A stretch of 41,810 bases of DNA from Pseudomonadota bacterium (GTDB lineage Bacteria; Desulfobacterota; Desulfovibrionia; Desulfovibrionales; Desulfovibrionaceae): positions 1 to 41,810 of the forward strand of contig JAEXRD010000080.1 in NCBI GenBank assembly GCA_023438245.1, read 5' to 3'. Position 1 is the first letter of the stretch. The number at the start of each line of letters is the position of its first letter. Under the pieces are notes generated by a model. That model ran no database searches and was not told the DNA's origin. It worked only from the letters and a program-made list of their open reading frames with translations. Shown here piece after piece: positions 31,753 to 38,477 of this stretch. Both the position numbers and the translations under genes were made by a program.

Positions 31753-32643
31753 CTATCCCTGGGCCGCGCCCTGCGGGCCGGACCGGTCGACGCTCTGTGA
31801 AGCGCTCTGCGCCGCGGCCACCCGGTCCTCGGGCAGGTCCAGCTGTTCCAGCACCGGGGCGATGAGCTCCAGGCGGCTTTCCACGCCGTTGTCGCACAAG
31901 AGGTCGCTGGTCTCCAGCGTCACGCCGCCCAGGGCCAGGCCGGGGTCGGCCACCAGCCGCCACTGGCCCAGGTCGGGCCGGGCCGCCTTCGCGGCGGTCA
32001 TGAGCTCCTGGGCCATCTCCAGGTCCTGGGGGGCCACCTTGAGCACGAAGTCGCGCGCGGCGTCGAGCTTGGCCACGGCCTCGTCCATGAGGCTTTGCAG
32101 CACCTCGGCGCGGCGGGTCTCCATCTGCACGCCCAGGGCCTTGTTGGTGAAGACCTTGGCCAGGGTGACGAAGTCCGCGCGCCGGGCCTGCCAGACCTCC
32201 TGGCCCAGCCCCTGGATGCGCTCCAGCAGGGGGCCCAATGTGGCCACCATGACGTCGAACTGGGCCTGGAACTCGGCGGAAAACTTGGCGGTGGTCTCGT
32301 CGTAGGCCTGCTGCCGGGCCTGCTCGGTTATGGCGGCCATTTCCTGGCGGGCGGCCGCGCGGATGGCCTCGGCGTCCTCCTCGGCCTTGGCCATGGCCTG
32401 GGCGATGATGTCGCGGGCGATGGTCTGGGCCTTCTCGCGGCAGCGGGCGATGTATTCGATCTCGGTGGCCTCGTCCCACACCGGGCGGTGGCGCTTGCCC
32501 TCGATCTCCTGGATGGTCAGCACGTCCGGGCCGGGGGTGTCGCAGCCCATGAACACGCGTCCGGTCATGCGCTTGGCCCCGGGCAGGGCCGCGGGCGGAT
32601 CGGCCTGGAGCAGCGTCTGCTCCGGGGCGCTAGATGAATTCAT
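31753..32643 (-). CDS. fliH: Flagellar assembly protein FliH
   Basis: FliH binds FliI as a dimer and regulates its ATPase and its docking at the export gate. The 296-aa protein has an acidic/Pro-rich N-terminus, a long helical stretch (residues about 70-150, EKAQTIARDIIAQAMAKAEE) and a C-terminal domain similar to the E-type stator of rotary ATPases (VFTNKALGVQMETRRAEVL, RLVADPGLALGGVTLETSD). Its ATG at 32643 overlaps the end of fliG by 14 nt, with AGGAGG five nt upstream, so translation is coupled. Confidence 0.92.
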   Translation of the reverse strand: MNSSSAPEQTLLQADPPAALPGAKRMTGRVFMGCDTPGPDVLTIQEIEGKRHRPVWDEATEIEYIARCREKAQTIARDIIAQAMAKAEEDAEAIRAAARQEMAAITEQARQQAYDETTAKFSAEFQAQFDVMVATLGPLLERIQGLGQEVWQARRADFVTLAKVFTNKALGVQMETRRAEVLQSLMDEAVAKLDAARDFVLKVAPQDLEMAQELMTAAKAARPDLGQWRLVADPGLALGGVTLETSDLLCDNGVESRLELIAPVLEQLDLPEDRVAAAQSASQSVDRSGPQGAAQG

Positions 32644-33628
32644 CTCCGCCTCCTCTGCTTATGGCGATGCGGCCCTCGTCTTCCAGGCGGCGCACGGTCT
32701 TGACGATGTTCTGCTGGGCGCCTTCCACCTCGGAGAGCTTCACCGGGCCCATGATCTCCAGGTCTTCGCGGATCATTCCGGCGGCGCGCTCGGAGAGGTT
32801 CTTCAGGAACTTGTCCTTGAGCTCCTCGCTGGAGCCCTTGAGGGCCTTGGTCAGCTCCTCGTTGGAGATGTCCTTCAACAGCTCGCGGATGCTGCGGTCG
32901 TCCAGGGCCTTGATGTCCTCGAACACGAACATGAGGTTGCGGATGTCGTCGGCCATCTGCTGGCTCTCTTCCTCGATCTCGGAGAGCACTTCCTCTTCGG
33001 TGGCGCGGTCCACGGCGTTGAGGATCTCGGCCACGGAGCTGATGCCGCCGACCTTCTTGCCTTCCTTGCCGCCCATGGCGATGAGCTGGCTCTGGAGCAC
33101 CTTGTCCACCTCGTGGAGCATCTCCTCGGCCACGGCCTCCAGCTTGGCCAGGCGCATGAGCACCTCGGCCCGCACGCCGGAAGGCAGGTTGGACAAGAGC
33201 TCGGCGGCCTGGTCCGGGTGCAGGTGGCCCAGGATGAGGGCCAGGGTCTGCGGGTGTTCGTTGCGCAGTATCTGGGCCAGGATGCGCGGGCTGACGTTGG
33301 ACAGCTCCTGGAAGGGAGTGGGGCCGGTGTCCAGCTCCAGCGTATCCATGATGTACTTGGCGGTTTCTCCGTCCAGGGCCTTGGAGAGCAGGCGCTTCAC
33401 CTGGTCCGCGCCGCCCACGAGCGTCTCCGCTCCGTAGGTCAGGGCCTCGTTGAACTCCTTGAGCACCTCGAGCACGTCCTCGCGGCCCACGGCGTCGATG
33501 TCCAGCATGGCCCTGGAGATGGCGGCGATTTCCTGACGCTCCATCCTCTTGAAGGCCTCGGCGGTGAACTTGTCGCCCAGGGCCAAAAGGACGATGGCGG
33601 TCTTCTGCGGTCCGGTGAAGCTGTCCAC
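32630..33628 (-). CDS. fliG: Flagellar motor switch protein FliG
   Basis: FliG is part of the C-ring and contacts the stator for torque generation. The 332-aa protein shows the N-terminal TGPQKTAIVLLALGDKFTAE, the middle-domain EHPQT motif in LRNEHPQTLALILGHL, and the C-terminal torque helix region MFVFEDIKALDDRSIRELLKDI with its charged residues. Start GTG 33628, with AGGAGG eight nt upstream. It follows fliF by 3 nt. Confidence 0.97.
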   Translation of the reverse strand: MDSFTGPQKTAIVLLALGDKFTAEAFKRMERQEIAAISRAMLDIDAVGREDVLEVLKEFNEALTYGAETLVGGADQVKRLLSKALDGETAKYIMDTLELDTGPTPFQELSNVSPRILAQILRNEHPQTLALILGHLHPDQAAELLSNLPSGVRAEVLMRLAKLEAVAEEMLHEVDKVLQSQLIAMGGKEGKKVGGISSVAEILNAVDRATEEEVLSEIEEESQQMADDIRNLMFVFEDIKALDDRSIRELLKDISNEELTKALKGSSEELKDKFLKNLSERAAGMIREDLEIMGPVKLSEVEGAQQNIVKTVRRLEDEGRIAISRGGGDEFI

Positions 33629-33631
33629 GGT

Positions 33632-35236
33632 CTATGCCTCCTGCTTGGCCCACGACCTGAGCAGTCGAATGGCCTGGTCCATGTTCTGGTCGGTGAGCTG
33701 GAGGGCCTGGTTGCGGGCGTGCTCCAGGGTGCGCACGGCGGAATCCACGGTTTCCTCCTGGGCCTCGGCGATATCCTCGATGGCCAGGCGCTCTTCTGTG
33801 CTGGGCAGGCTCGCCACTTCCTCAACCTCCTGTTCGGCCACCTTGGGCCGGATAAGGGCCATGACCACGGGACGGACCACCAGGATGAGGAAGAGGAAGA
33901 CCAGCAGGCCGGTCAGCAGGGGCTTGCCCAGGCGCTGGCCGAACTCCAGGAAGTTCTGCACCAGGGTGCGTCCCTCGCCCATGTCGGTGCCGCCGAACTC
34001 GATGTTGGACACCTCAAGGCTGTCGCCCCGGTCCTTGTCCATGCCCACGGCGCTGGCCACCAGGCTCTTGATGCGGGCCAGTTCCTCCTCGCTGCGCGGG
34101 GTGTAGGTCATCTGGCCGGTCTTCTCGTCCTTGGTGTACGTGCCATCGACGATAACAGCAACGCCCAGGCGCTTCAACTCTCCAACAGGGGAGATGATCT
34201 GCTGTTCTTCCTTGCTGATTTCGTAGTTGGTGGTGCGCGATTCGCGGGCGCTGTCCTGCGAGCTCTGGGTGCCGGCGAAGCCGTCGCCGCGGAAGTTGGC
34301 CTCGGGCACGTTGCCGTCCAGGGCGGCCTTGCCGCTGACGCTTTCCTCGCTGCGGGTCTCGCTCCTCACCACGCTCTGGTCGGGGTTGAACAGCTCCTTC
34401 TTGATGGTCTTCTGGCTGAAGTCCAGGTCCGCGTTGACGCGGGCGATGATCTTCTGCTGGCCCACGATGGGGGCGAGCAGTTCCTCGATGCGGCGCTCCA
34501 GCTTGCGCTCGGTCTGCGCCTTGAACTCGATCTGGGTGGTGCTCATGCCCGTGGTCTCGTCCTCCGCGGGCTGGAACAGGGGCCGACCGCTCTGGTCGGT
34601 GATGTTGATGTGCTTCTTGTCCAGGCCTTCCACGGCCATGGTCACCAGATTGACGATGCCCTGGATCTCCTTGGGGTCGAGCTTGGCGTCCTTTTCCTTG
34701 AGCTTGACCACCACCGAGGCCGAGGGCTGGGCCTGCTCCTCGATGAACAGGCTCTTCTTGGGCACCACCAGGTGCACGCGGGCCTTCTCCACCTGGGGGA
34801 ATTCCATGATGGTGCGGGCCAGTTCGCCCTGCAGCGCGCGCTGGTAGTTGATGTGCTGCACGAAGTCGGTCTGGCCGATCTTCACGTCGTCGAAAATTTC
34901 GAAGCCGATGCCCTGGCCGTGCAGGTTGCCCTCGCCGGCCACCTTCAGGCGCAGCTCGTAGACCTTCTCGGCCTGCACCAGCACGGTCTGGCCGTTGTCC
35001 TCAAGCTTGTAGGGCTCCTTGGCGGCCTTGAGCATGTTGACGACCTTGCCCGCGTCCTCGGGGGAGAGCTTGGAGTAGAGCACCTTGAAGTCGGGGCGGT
35101 TCATCATGAACACGCCCAGGCCGAAGGCCAGGACCATGGCGGCGGTGAGCCCGATGATCATGACCTGCTGCGATACGCTGCGCGCCGTCCAGATGTTCTT
35201 GGCCTTGTCCAGAAGTTCGAGGACCTTGGGGTGCAT
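33632..35236 (-). CDS. fliF: Flagellar MS-ring protein FliF
   Basis: FliF forms the membrane ring of the basal body. The 534-aa protein has an N-terminal membrane segment (about residues 24-46, QQVMIIGLTAAMVLAFGLGV), the YscJ/FliF periplasmic domain (YSKLSPEDAGKVVNMLKAA, HLVVPKKSLFIEEQ), a second membrane segment near residue 440 (LTGLLVFLFLILVVRPVVMA) and an acidic C-terminal FliG-binding tail. ATG 35236 has AAGGAG seven nt upstream. Confidence 0.97.
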   Translation of the reverse strand: MHPKVLELLDKAKNIWTARSVSQQVMIIGLTAAMVLAFGLGVFMMNRPDFKVLYSKLSPEDAGKVVNMLKAAKEPYKLEDNGQTVLVQAEKVYELRLKVAGEGNLHGQGIGFEIFDDVKIGQTDFVQHINYQRALQGELARTIMEFPQVEKARVHLVVPKKSLFIEEQAQPSASVVVKLKEKDAKLDPKEIQGIVNLVTMAVEGLDKKHINITDQSGRPLFQPAEDETTGMSTTQIEFKAQTERKLERRIEELLAPIVGQQKIIARVNADLDFSQKTIKKELFNPDQSVVRSETRSEESVSGKAALDGNVPEANFRGDGFAGTQSSQDSARESRTTNYEISKEEQQIISPVGELKRLGVAVIVDGTYTKDEKTGQMTYTPRSEEELARIKSLVASAVGMDKDRGDSLEVSNIEFGGTDMGEGRTLVQNFLEFGQRLGKPLLTGLLVFLFLILVVRPVVMALIRPKVAEQEVEEVASLPSTEERLAIEDIAEAQEETVDSAVRTLEHARNQALQLTDQNMDQAIRLLRSWAKQEA

Positions 35237-35282
35237 GTTCTCTCTCCTTGAGGGTATCTGTGTGGCTCAGTCCTTGAGTCCG

Positions 35283-35609
35283 CTAGAACTGCATCTTGGT
35301 CAGTTCCTGGTAGCTCTGCAAAATCTTGCCGCGCACGGCGCTGGTCATGCTCATGGCCAGCCCGGCCTTCTGCAGCGAGATCATGAGCTCGTGCACGTTG
35401 GTTTCCTTGCCCGCGGCGAAGGACTCCACCATGCTGGCCTTCTGCTGCTGCATGTCGTTGACCTTCTCAAGGGAGCCCTTGAGGGTCTGCATGAAGCTGG
35501 TGCTGGGTTCGGCCTTGGGCTTGAAGTGGGCGTCGACCTTGCCCTGGGCGGCCTGCTGCATCTTCAGCGCATCCTGGTAGGCGCGCATGGCGACGGACTT
35601 GACGATCAT
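35283..35609 (-). CDS. fliE: Flagellar hook-basal body protein FliE
   Basis: FliE links the MS ring to the rod. The 108-aa protein has the typical C-terminal helix NVHELMISLQKAGLAMSMTS followed by VRGKILQSYQELTKMQF, and a helical middle (FMQTLKGSLEKVNDMQQQK). ATG 35609 is preceded by AAGGAG at seven nt. It lies 27 nt after flgC. Confidence 0.95.
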   Translation of the reverse strand: MIVKSVAMRAYQDALKMQQAAQGKVDAHFKPKAEPSTSFMQTLKGSLEKVNDMQQQKASMVESFAAGKETNVHELMISLQKAGLAMSMTSAVRGKILQSYQELTKMQF

Positions 35610-35636
35610 GGGTGTTCTCCTTGCCTATCCGCGTTG

Positions 35637-36074
35637 CTAGCGGGCGATCTGCAGGGCCTTGTTGAACATGGCCTTGGTGTCCTGGATGGCCTGCACGTTG
35701 GCCTCGTAGGAGCGCATGGTGGTGATCATGTTGGCCATCTCCTCCACCACGTTGATGTCCGGGTAGGTGACGTAGCCGTCCTTGTCCGCGTCGGGGTGGC
35801 CGGGCTCGTGGACCTTCTTCTGCGGGCGCTTGTCGGAAACGATGCCGCGCACGCTGACGCCCTTGAGTTCGCGGTTCTCGGCGTTCTCCATGGCCTTGTC
35901 GAAGGGGTTGTAGACCGGGGTTGCGGCGAAGGACACGGACTTGCGGCGGTAGGCTCCGCCCTCGGGGGTCCGGGTGGTCTTCACGTTGGCCAGGTTCATG
36001 GAGATCACGTTCATGTACGTGCGCTGGGCCTTCATGCCACTGGCGCTGATGTCGAGTGCGCTCATGAAGTCCAT
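35637..36074 (-). CDS. flgC: Flagellar basal-body rod protein FlgC
   Basis: Proximal rod protein of 145 aa. It starts with the rod/hook signature ALDISASGMKAQRTYMNVISMNLANV and ends with the C-terminal helix VVEEMANMITTMRSYEANVQ, as in FlgB, FlgC and FlgE. The ATG directly abuts the TAA stop of flgB (no spacer), with GGGAG upstream, so the two are translationally coupled. Confidence 0.97.
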   Translation of the reverse strand: MDFMSALDISASGMKAQRTYMNVISMNLANVKTTRTPEGGAYRRKSVSFAATPVYNPFDKAMENAENRELKGVSVRGIVSDKRPQKKVHEPGHPDADKDGYVTYPDINVVEEMANMITTMRSYEANVQAIQDTKAMFNKALQIAR

Positions 36075-36485
36075 TTACTTGCTCCCTTCGGTAATGACGG
36101 TCTGAAGCCCGGTGAAGCTCTTGGCGATGACGTCGGACAGGGCGTTGTACATCATGCCGTTCTTGGCCATGGCCGCCATTTCCTTGTCCAGGTCCACCAC
36201 GTCCTCGCCGTAGACGGTGCGGGGCTTGAAGTCGGCGATGCCCTTGCCCTGGACCCCGTTGACGTCGAACTCGGCGGGCATGTGCATCTTGCTGGTGCGG
36301 GTCATGCGGCCCTTGGCGTCCAGCTGCAGGGCGCTCTGCAGGTCTTCCTCGAAGGCCAGCTTGCGCGCCTTGTACTTGGGCGTATTCACGTTGGCCACGT
36401 TGGCCATGACGACATTTTGACGTTGCAGGCGAAGGTCCATCACCTTTCCAACCAGGTGGATGTTCTGCTCGAAAAGCTCCTTCAT
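36075..36485 (-). CDS. flgB: Flagellar basal-body rod protein FlgB
   Basis: Proximal rod protein of 136 aa and first gene of the flagellar operon. The N-terminal motif MDLRLQRQNVVMANVANVNT and the DLDKEMAAMAKNGMMYNALS C-terminal region are typical. ATG 36485 was chosen because AAGGAGG lies eight nt upstream; the longer open frame adds an 82-residue Pro-rich extension that covers the promoter and is not credible. Confidence 0.96.
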   Translation of the reverse strand: MKELFEQNIHLVGKVMDLRLQRQNVVMANVANVNTPKYKARKLAFEEDLQSALQLDAKGRMTRTSKMHMPAEFDVNGVQGKGIADFKPRTVYGEDVVDLDKEMAAMAKNGMMYNALSDVIAKSFTGLQTVITEGSK

Positions 36486-36596
36486 CCCTTGTTCCTCCTT
36501 GGCTCGCGGCCTTTTGCCGGGCCATCTTGGGCGCCGCTGGGCGGCCATTTCTGCCGGGCCTGCTCCGTGTGGCTGGGCCCCTGTGCCGCCAGACAT

Positions 36597-36613
36597 AGCA
36601 ACTCGCGTTCCAA
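36597..36613 (-). promoter_or_regulatory. Sigma-54 promoter of the flgB operon
   Basis: On the minus strand, TTGGAACGCGAGTTGCT matches the -24/-12 form: GG and GC doublets exactly 10 nt apart, and a perfect TTGCT -12 box. The start of transcription would be near 36585, about 100 nt before flgB. RpoN control of basal-body operons is common in this group, so an activator such as a FlrC/FleQ-type protein is expected. Confidence 0.7.
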
Positions 36614-36790
36614 GTTGATAACAGCTTGAAATTAATGTGTATAATTTTGAGATTGGCGGCCTTGGGCCTGGGCTGGGCGGGGCTTTGGCGCCCTGCACTG
36701 GAGGATACGCGCGCGCGTGGGAGCCCGGCATGGGGAATGCAAGCGTATGTCAGGCACGCCAGCGCGGCCCGCATGTGCCGTTTTTGCGTG

Positions 36791-36807
36791 TTGGCACGGT
36801 TGCTGCA
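36791..36807 (+). promoter_or_regulatory. Sigma-54 promoter of the TPR gene
   Basis: TTGGCACGGTTGCTGCA has a perfect TTGGCAC -24 box and GC doublet spaced 10 nt from GG, with CTGCA at -12 (one mismatch). Transcription would start near 36819, some 70 nt before the ATG at 36891. The divergent flgB promoter has the same architecture, which supports common control. Confidence 0.65.
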
Positions 36808-36890
36808 TCAGTGTGGCTGACCCCACAGGGTCGAGCAACTTCTGCCGCCCGCACGGAGACGCGGGCTCTTAAGGGAAACGGAGGGGAACC

Positions 36891-37451
36891 ATGAGCCATC
36901 TGGATTACGAGATCAACAAGGAACTCGGAGAGTGCTACCTGTTCATGGGTGAGCTGGACAAGGCCGAGGACTACTACAAGAAGGCCGCCTCATCCAACGG
37001 GATTCACCCCGACCCCTACCTCGGACTGGCCACCATCGCCGTGCAACGCGGCGACCTGGCCACTGCCCTGGAGCTTTACAGCAAGGCCCACGGCATCGAG
37101 GCCAACGACAAGACTTTCTCCGGCATCGCCCTGGTCAAGATGGAGCTGGGCGAGAAGGCCGAGGCCTACGACATGTTCGCCCAGGCCCTGGCCAGGAATC
37201 CGGAAAACATGGTGGCGCTGTACAGCATCATCCGCCTCGGACATGAGCTGGAAAAGCTCGCCGAGATCGTCCCGCTGCTGGAGACCTACCTCTCCATCGA
37301 CCCGGGCAAGAGCGAGGTGCGCTACTCCCTGGCGGGCTGCATGGTCTGCCTGGACCGCAAGGACGACGCCCAGGCCCACCTGGAGCGCATCCTCGAGAGC
37401 GACCCCGGCTTCAGCCCCGCGCGGGAACTGCTGGAACAGCTCCACGCCTAA
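36891..37451 (+). CDS. TPR-repeat protein
   Basis: The 186-aa protein is built of tandem tetratricopeptide repeats (about five), for example LGECYLFMGELDKAEDYYKKAA, GLATIAVQRGDLATALELYSKA and ALVKMELGEKAEAYDMFAQALARNP. TPR domains mediate protein-protein contacts; no enzymatic domain is present and no signal peptide is seen. ATG 36891 has GGAGGGG upstream. Divergent sigma-54 promoters link it with the flagellar operon, so a role in flagellar assembly or its control is possible but inferred only. Confidence 0.85.
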   Translation: MSHLDYEINKELGECYLFMGELDKAEDYYKKAASSNGIHPDPYLGLATIAVQRGDLATALELYSKAHGIEANDKTFSGIALVKMELGEKAEAYDMFAQALARNPENMVALYSIIRLGHELEKLAEIVPLLETYLSIDPGKSEVRYSLAGCMVCLDRKDDAQAHLERILESDPGFSPARELLEQLHA

Positions 37452-37478
37452 CTCTGGTCTCCCCTCCCTATTGGTTTT

Positions 37479-37508
37479 CCGCCCCGTCCGGTCGGTCGGG
37501 CGGGGCGG
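37479..37508 (+). terminator. GC hairpin after the TPR gene
   Basis: CCGCCCCGTCCG (37479-37490) pairs with CGGGCGGGGCGG (37497-37508, one G-U) around a GTCGGT loop, 28 nt after the TPR stop. There is no T-tract on the plus strand, so termination is uncertain. The remaining bases to the next gene (to 37731) hold a CTTGCC-N16-GGCAAG inverted repeat at 37679-37706, possibly an operator of the purine gene, and nothing else recognisable. Confidence 0.4.
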
Positions 37509-37731
37509 GGAACCACATTACGGAGCAGGCCAGACCCCGCCCACGCGCCGAAACGTCCGGGAGTGATCGCCCGGCGGCCGCGCCCTTCTCACCGCCAGGC
37601 CTGCCCCGGCGGGCGCTTCCGTTTGTTCCGCTTCGACTGGCCCCGCGCCCGCCCCTGCCCGCCGTTCGCCCGGCCCGCCTTGCCTTCGGCCAAAATCTCT
37701 GGCAAGCTCGCGCAAACACAGCGGGGGTTTT

Positions 37732-38328
37732 ATGGATCTTCTTCCCATCAAGCGGGCAATCCTGTCCGTCACCGACAAGTCCGGCCTGGCCGAGTTCGCA
37801 GCCTTCCTCATCGACGGCGGAGCCGAGCTCATCAGCACCGGCGGCACCCACAAGAAGCTCGTGGCCGCCGGCCTCAAGGTCACCAGCGTCAGCGATGTCA
37901 CCGGCTTCCCCGAAATCCTGGGCGGCCGCGTGAAGACCCTGCATCCGCGCGTGCACGCGGGCATCCTGGCCGACAAGGACAACCCCGGCCACCTGCTGAC
38001 CCTGGGCGAACTGAACATCGCCGCCTTCGACATGGTCTGCGTGAACCTCTACAATTTCGCCGACGCCGCCGCCAAGGGCGTGGACCTGAAGAGCGCCGTG
38101 GAGGAAATCGACATCGGCGGGCCCTGCATGCTGCGCGCCGCGGCCAAGAACTTCCACTCCGTGTGCGTGGTGCCCGACCCCTCGTTCTACGGCCGCGTGC
38201 AGGCCGAGATCGCGGAGAAGGGCGGGGTGTCCCTGGCCCTGCGCCGCGAGATGGCCGCCGAGACCTTCAAGCGGGTCAGCGCCTACGACGGCATGATCGC
38301 CGACTACTTGGCCAAGACCCCGCTCTAG
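37732..38328 (+). CDS. IMP cyclohydrolase domain protein (PurH N-terminal domain only)
   Basis: The 198-aa protein is the MGS-like IMP cyclohydrolase half of PurH: AILSVTDKSGLAEFAAFL, ELISTGGTHKKLVAAG, VTGFPEILGGRVKTLHPRVHAGIL, DMVCVNLYNF and IDIGGPCMLRAAAKNF. It closes FAICAR to IMP, the last step of purine synthesis. The AICAR formyltransferase half of bifunctional PurH (about 320 further residues) is absent. The frame ends at TAG with no remnant beyond, so it is a stand-alone enzyme rather than a fresh truncation; the formylation step must be encoded elsewhere. ATG 37732 has GGGGG upstream. Palindrome copy B starts at the last base of the stop. Confidence 0.88.
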   Translation: MDLLPIKRAILSVTDKSGLAEFAAFLIDGGAELISTGGTHKKLVAAGLKVTSVSDVTGFPEILGGRVKTLHPRVHAGILADKDNPGHLLTLGELNIAAFDMVCVNLYNFADAAAKGVDLKSAVEEIDIGGPCMLRAAAKNFHSVCVVPDPSFYGRVQAEIAEKGGVSLALRREMAAETFKRVSAYDGMIADYLAKTPL

Positions 38329-38477
38329 GGGCGGTCTCAAAAAGCGCCTTTTGCCCCCTGGGGGCATCGTCCCGAGCCGCTCCGGGGCCAGGGCTGTACC
38401 GGCAGAGTACTGTCCCTGGCCCCCGAGGCGGCTCTGTCCTCGCCAGGGGACAAAATTCGTCTTTTGGAGACAGCCCC
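38328..38477. repeat. 150-bp imperfect palindrome, copy B of the two-copy structured element
   Basis: The outer arms GGGGCGGTCTC / GAGACAGCCCC pair with one mismatch, then AAAAAGCG/CGTCTTTT-type and CCCCCTGG/CCAGGGG pairing, and inner GAGCCGC...GGGGCCAGGG pairs with CCCTGGCCCCCGAGGCGGCTC. The loop carries ACCGGCAGAGTACTGT. Compared with copy A (8432-8580), the flanking motifs CTTTTGCCCCCTGGG, GCATCGTC, CGCCAGGG and ACAAAATTCGTC are conserved, while the stem arms differ yet still pair. Like copy A it begins on the G of a TAG stop. It extends up to the ribosome-binding region of hflX. Confidence 0.8.

Larger units (their letters stand above)
36486..36890. other. Divergent flagellar/TPR regulatory region
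   Basis: 405 nt without a gene. It holds two sigma-54 type promoters pointing in opposite directions (36597-36613 for flgB, 36791-36807 for the TPR gene). It also holds an AT-rich patch at 36615-36660 with TTGATA and TATAAT 19 nt apart on the plus strand (possible secondary sigma-70 promoter). A short hairpin (GCCCGC / GCGGGC, 36847-36866) lies in the TPR leader. Confidence 0.55.

Noticed and set aside
36486..36731. 82-residue N-terminal extension of FlgB
   Set aside because: It runs across the sigma-54 promoter and leader and has no homologous content; the ATG with AAGGAGG at 36485 is the true start.
37712..37731. PurR-like half site (CGCAAAC) before the IMP cyclohydrolase gene
   Set aside because: Only a half site, and the E. 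coli-type PurR is not expected in this group.
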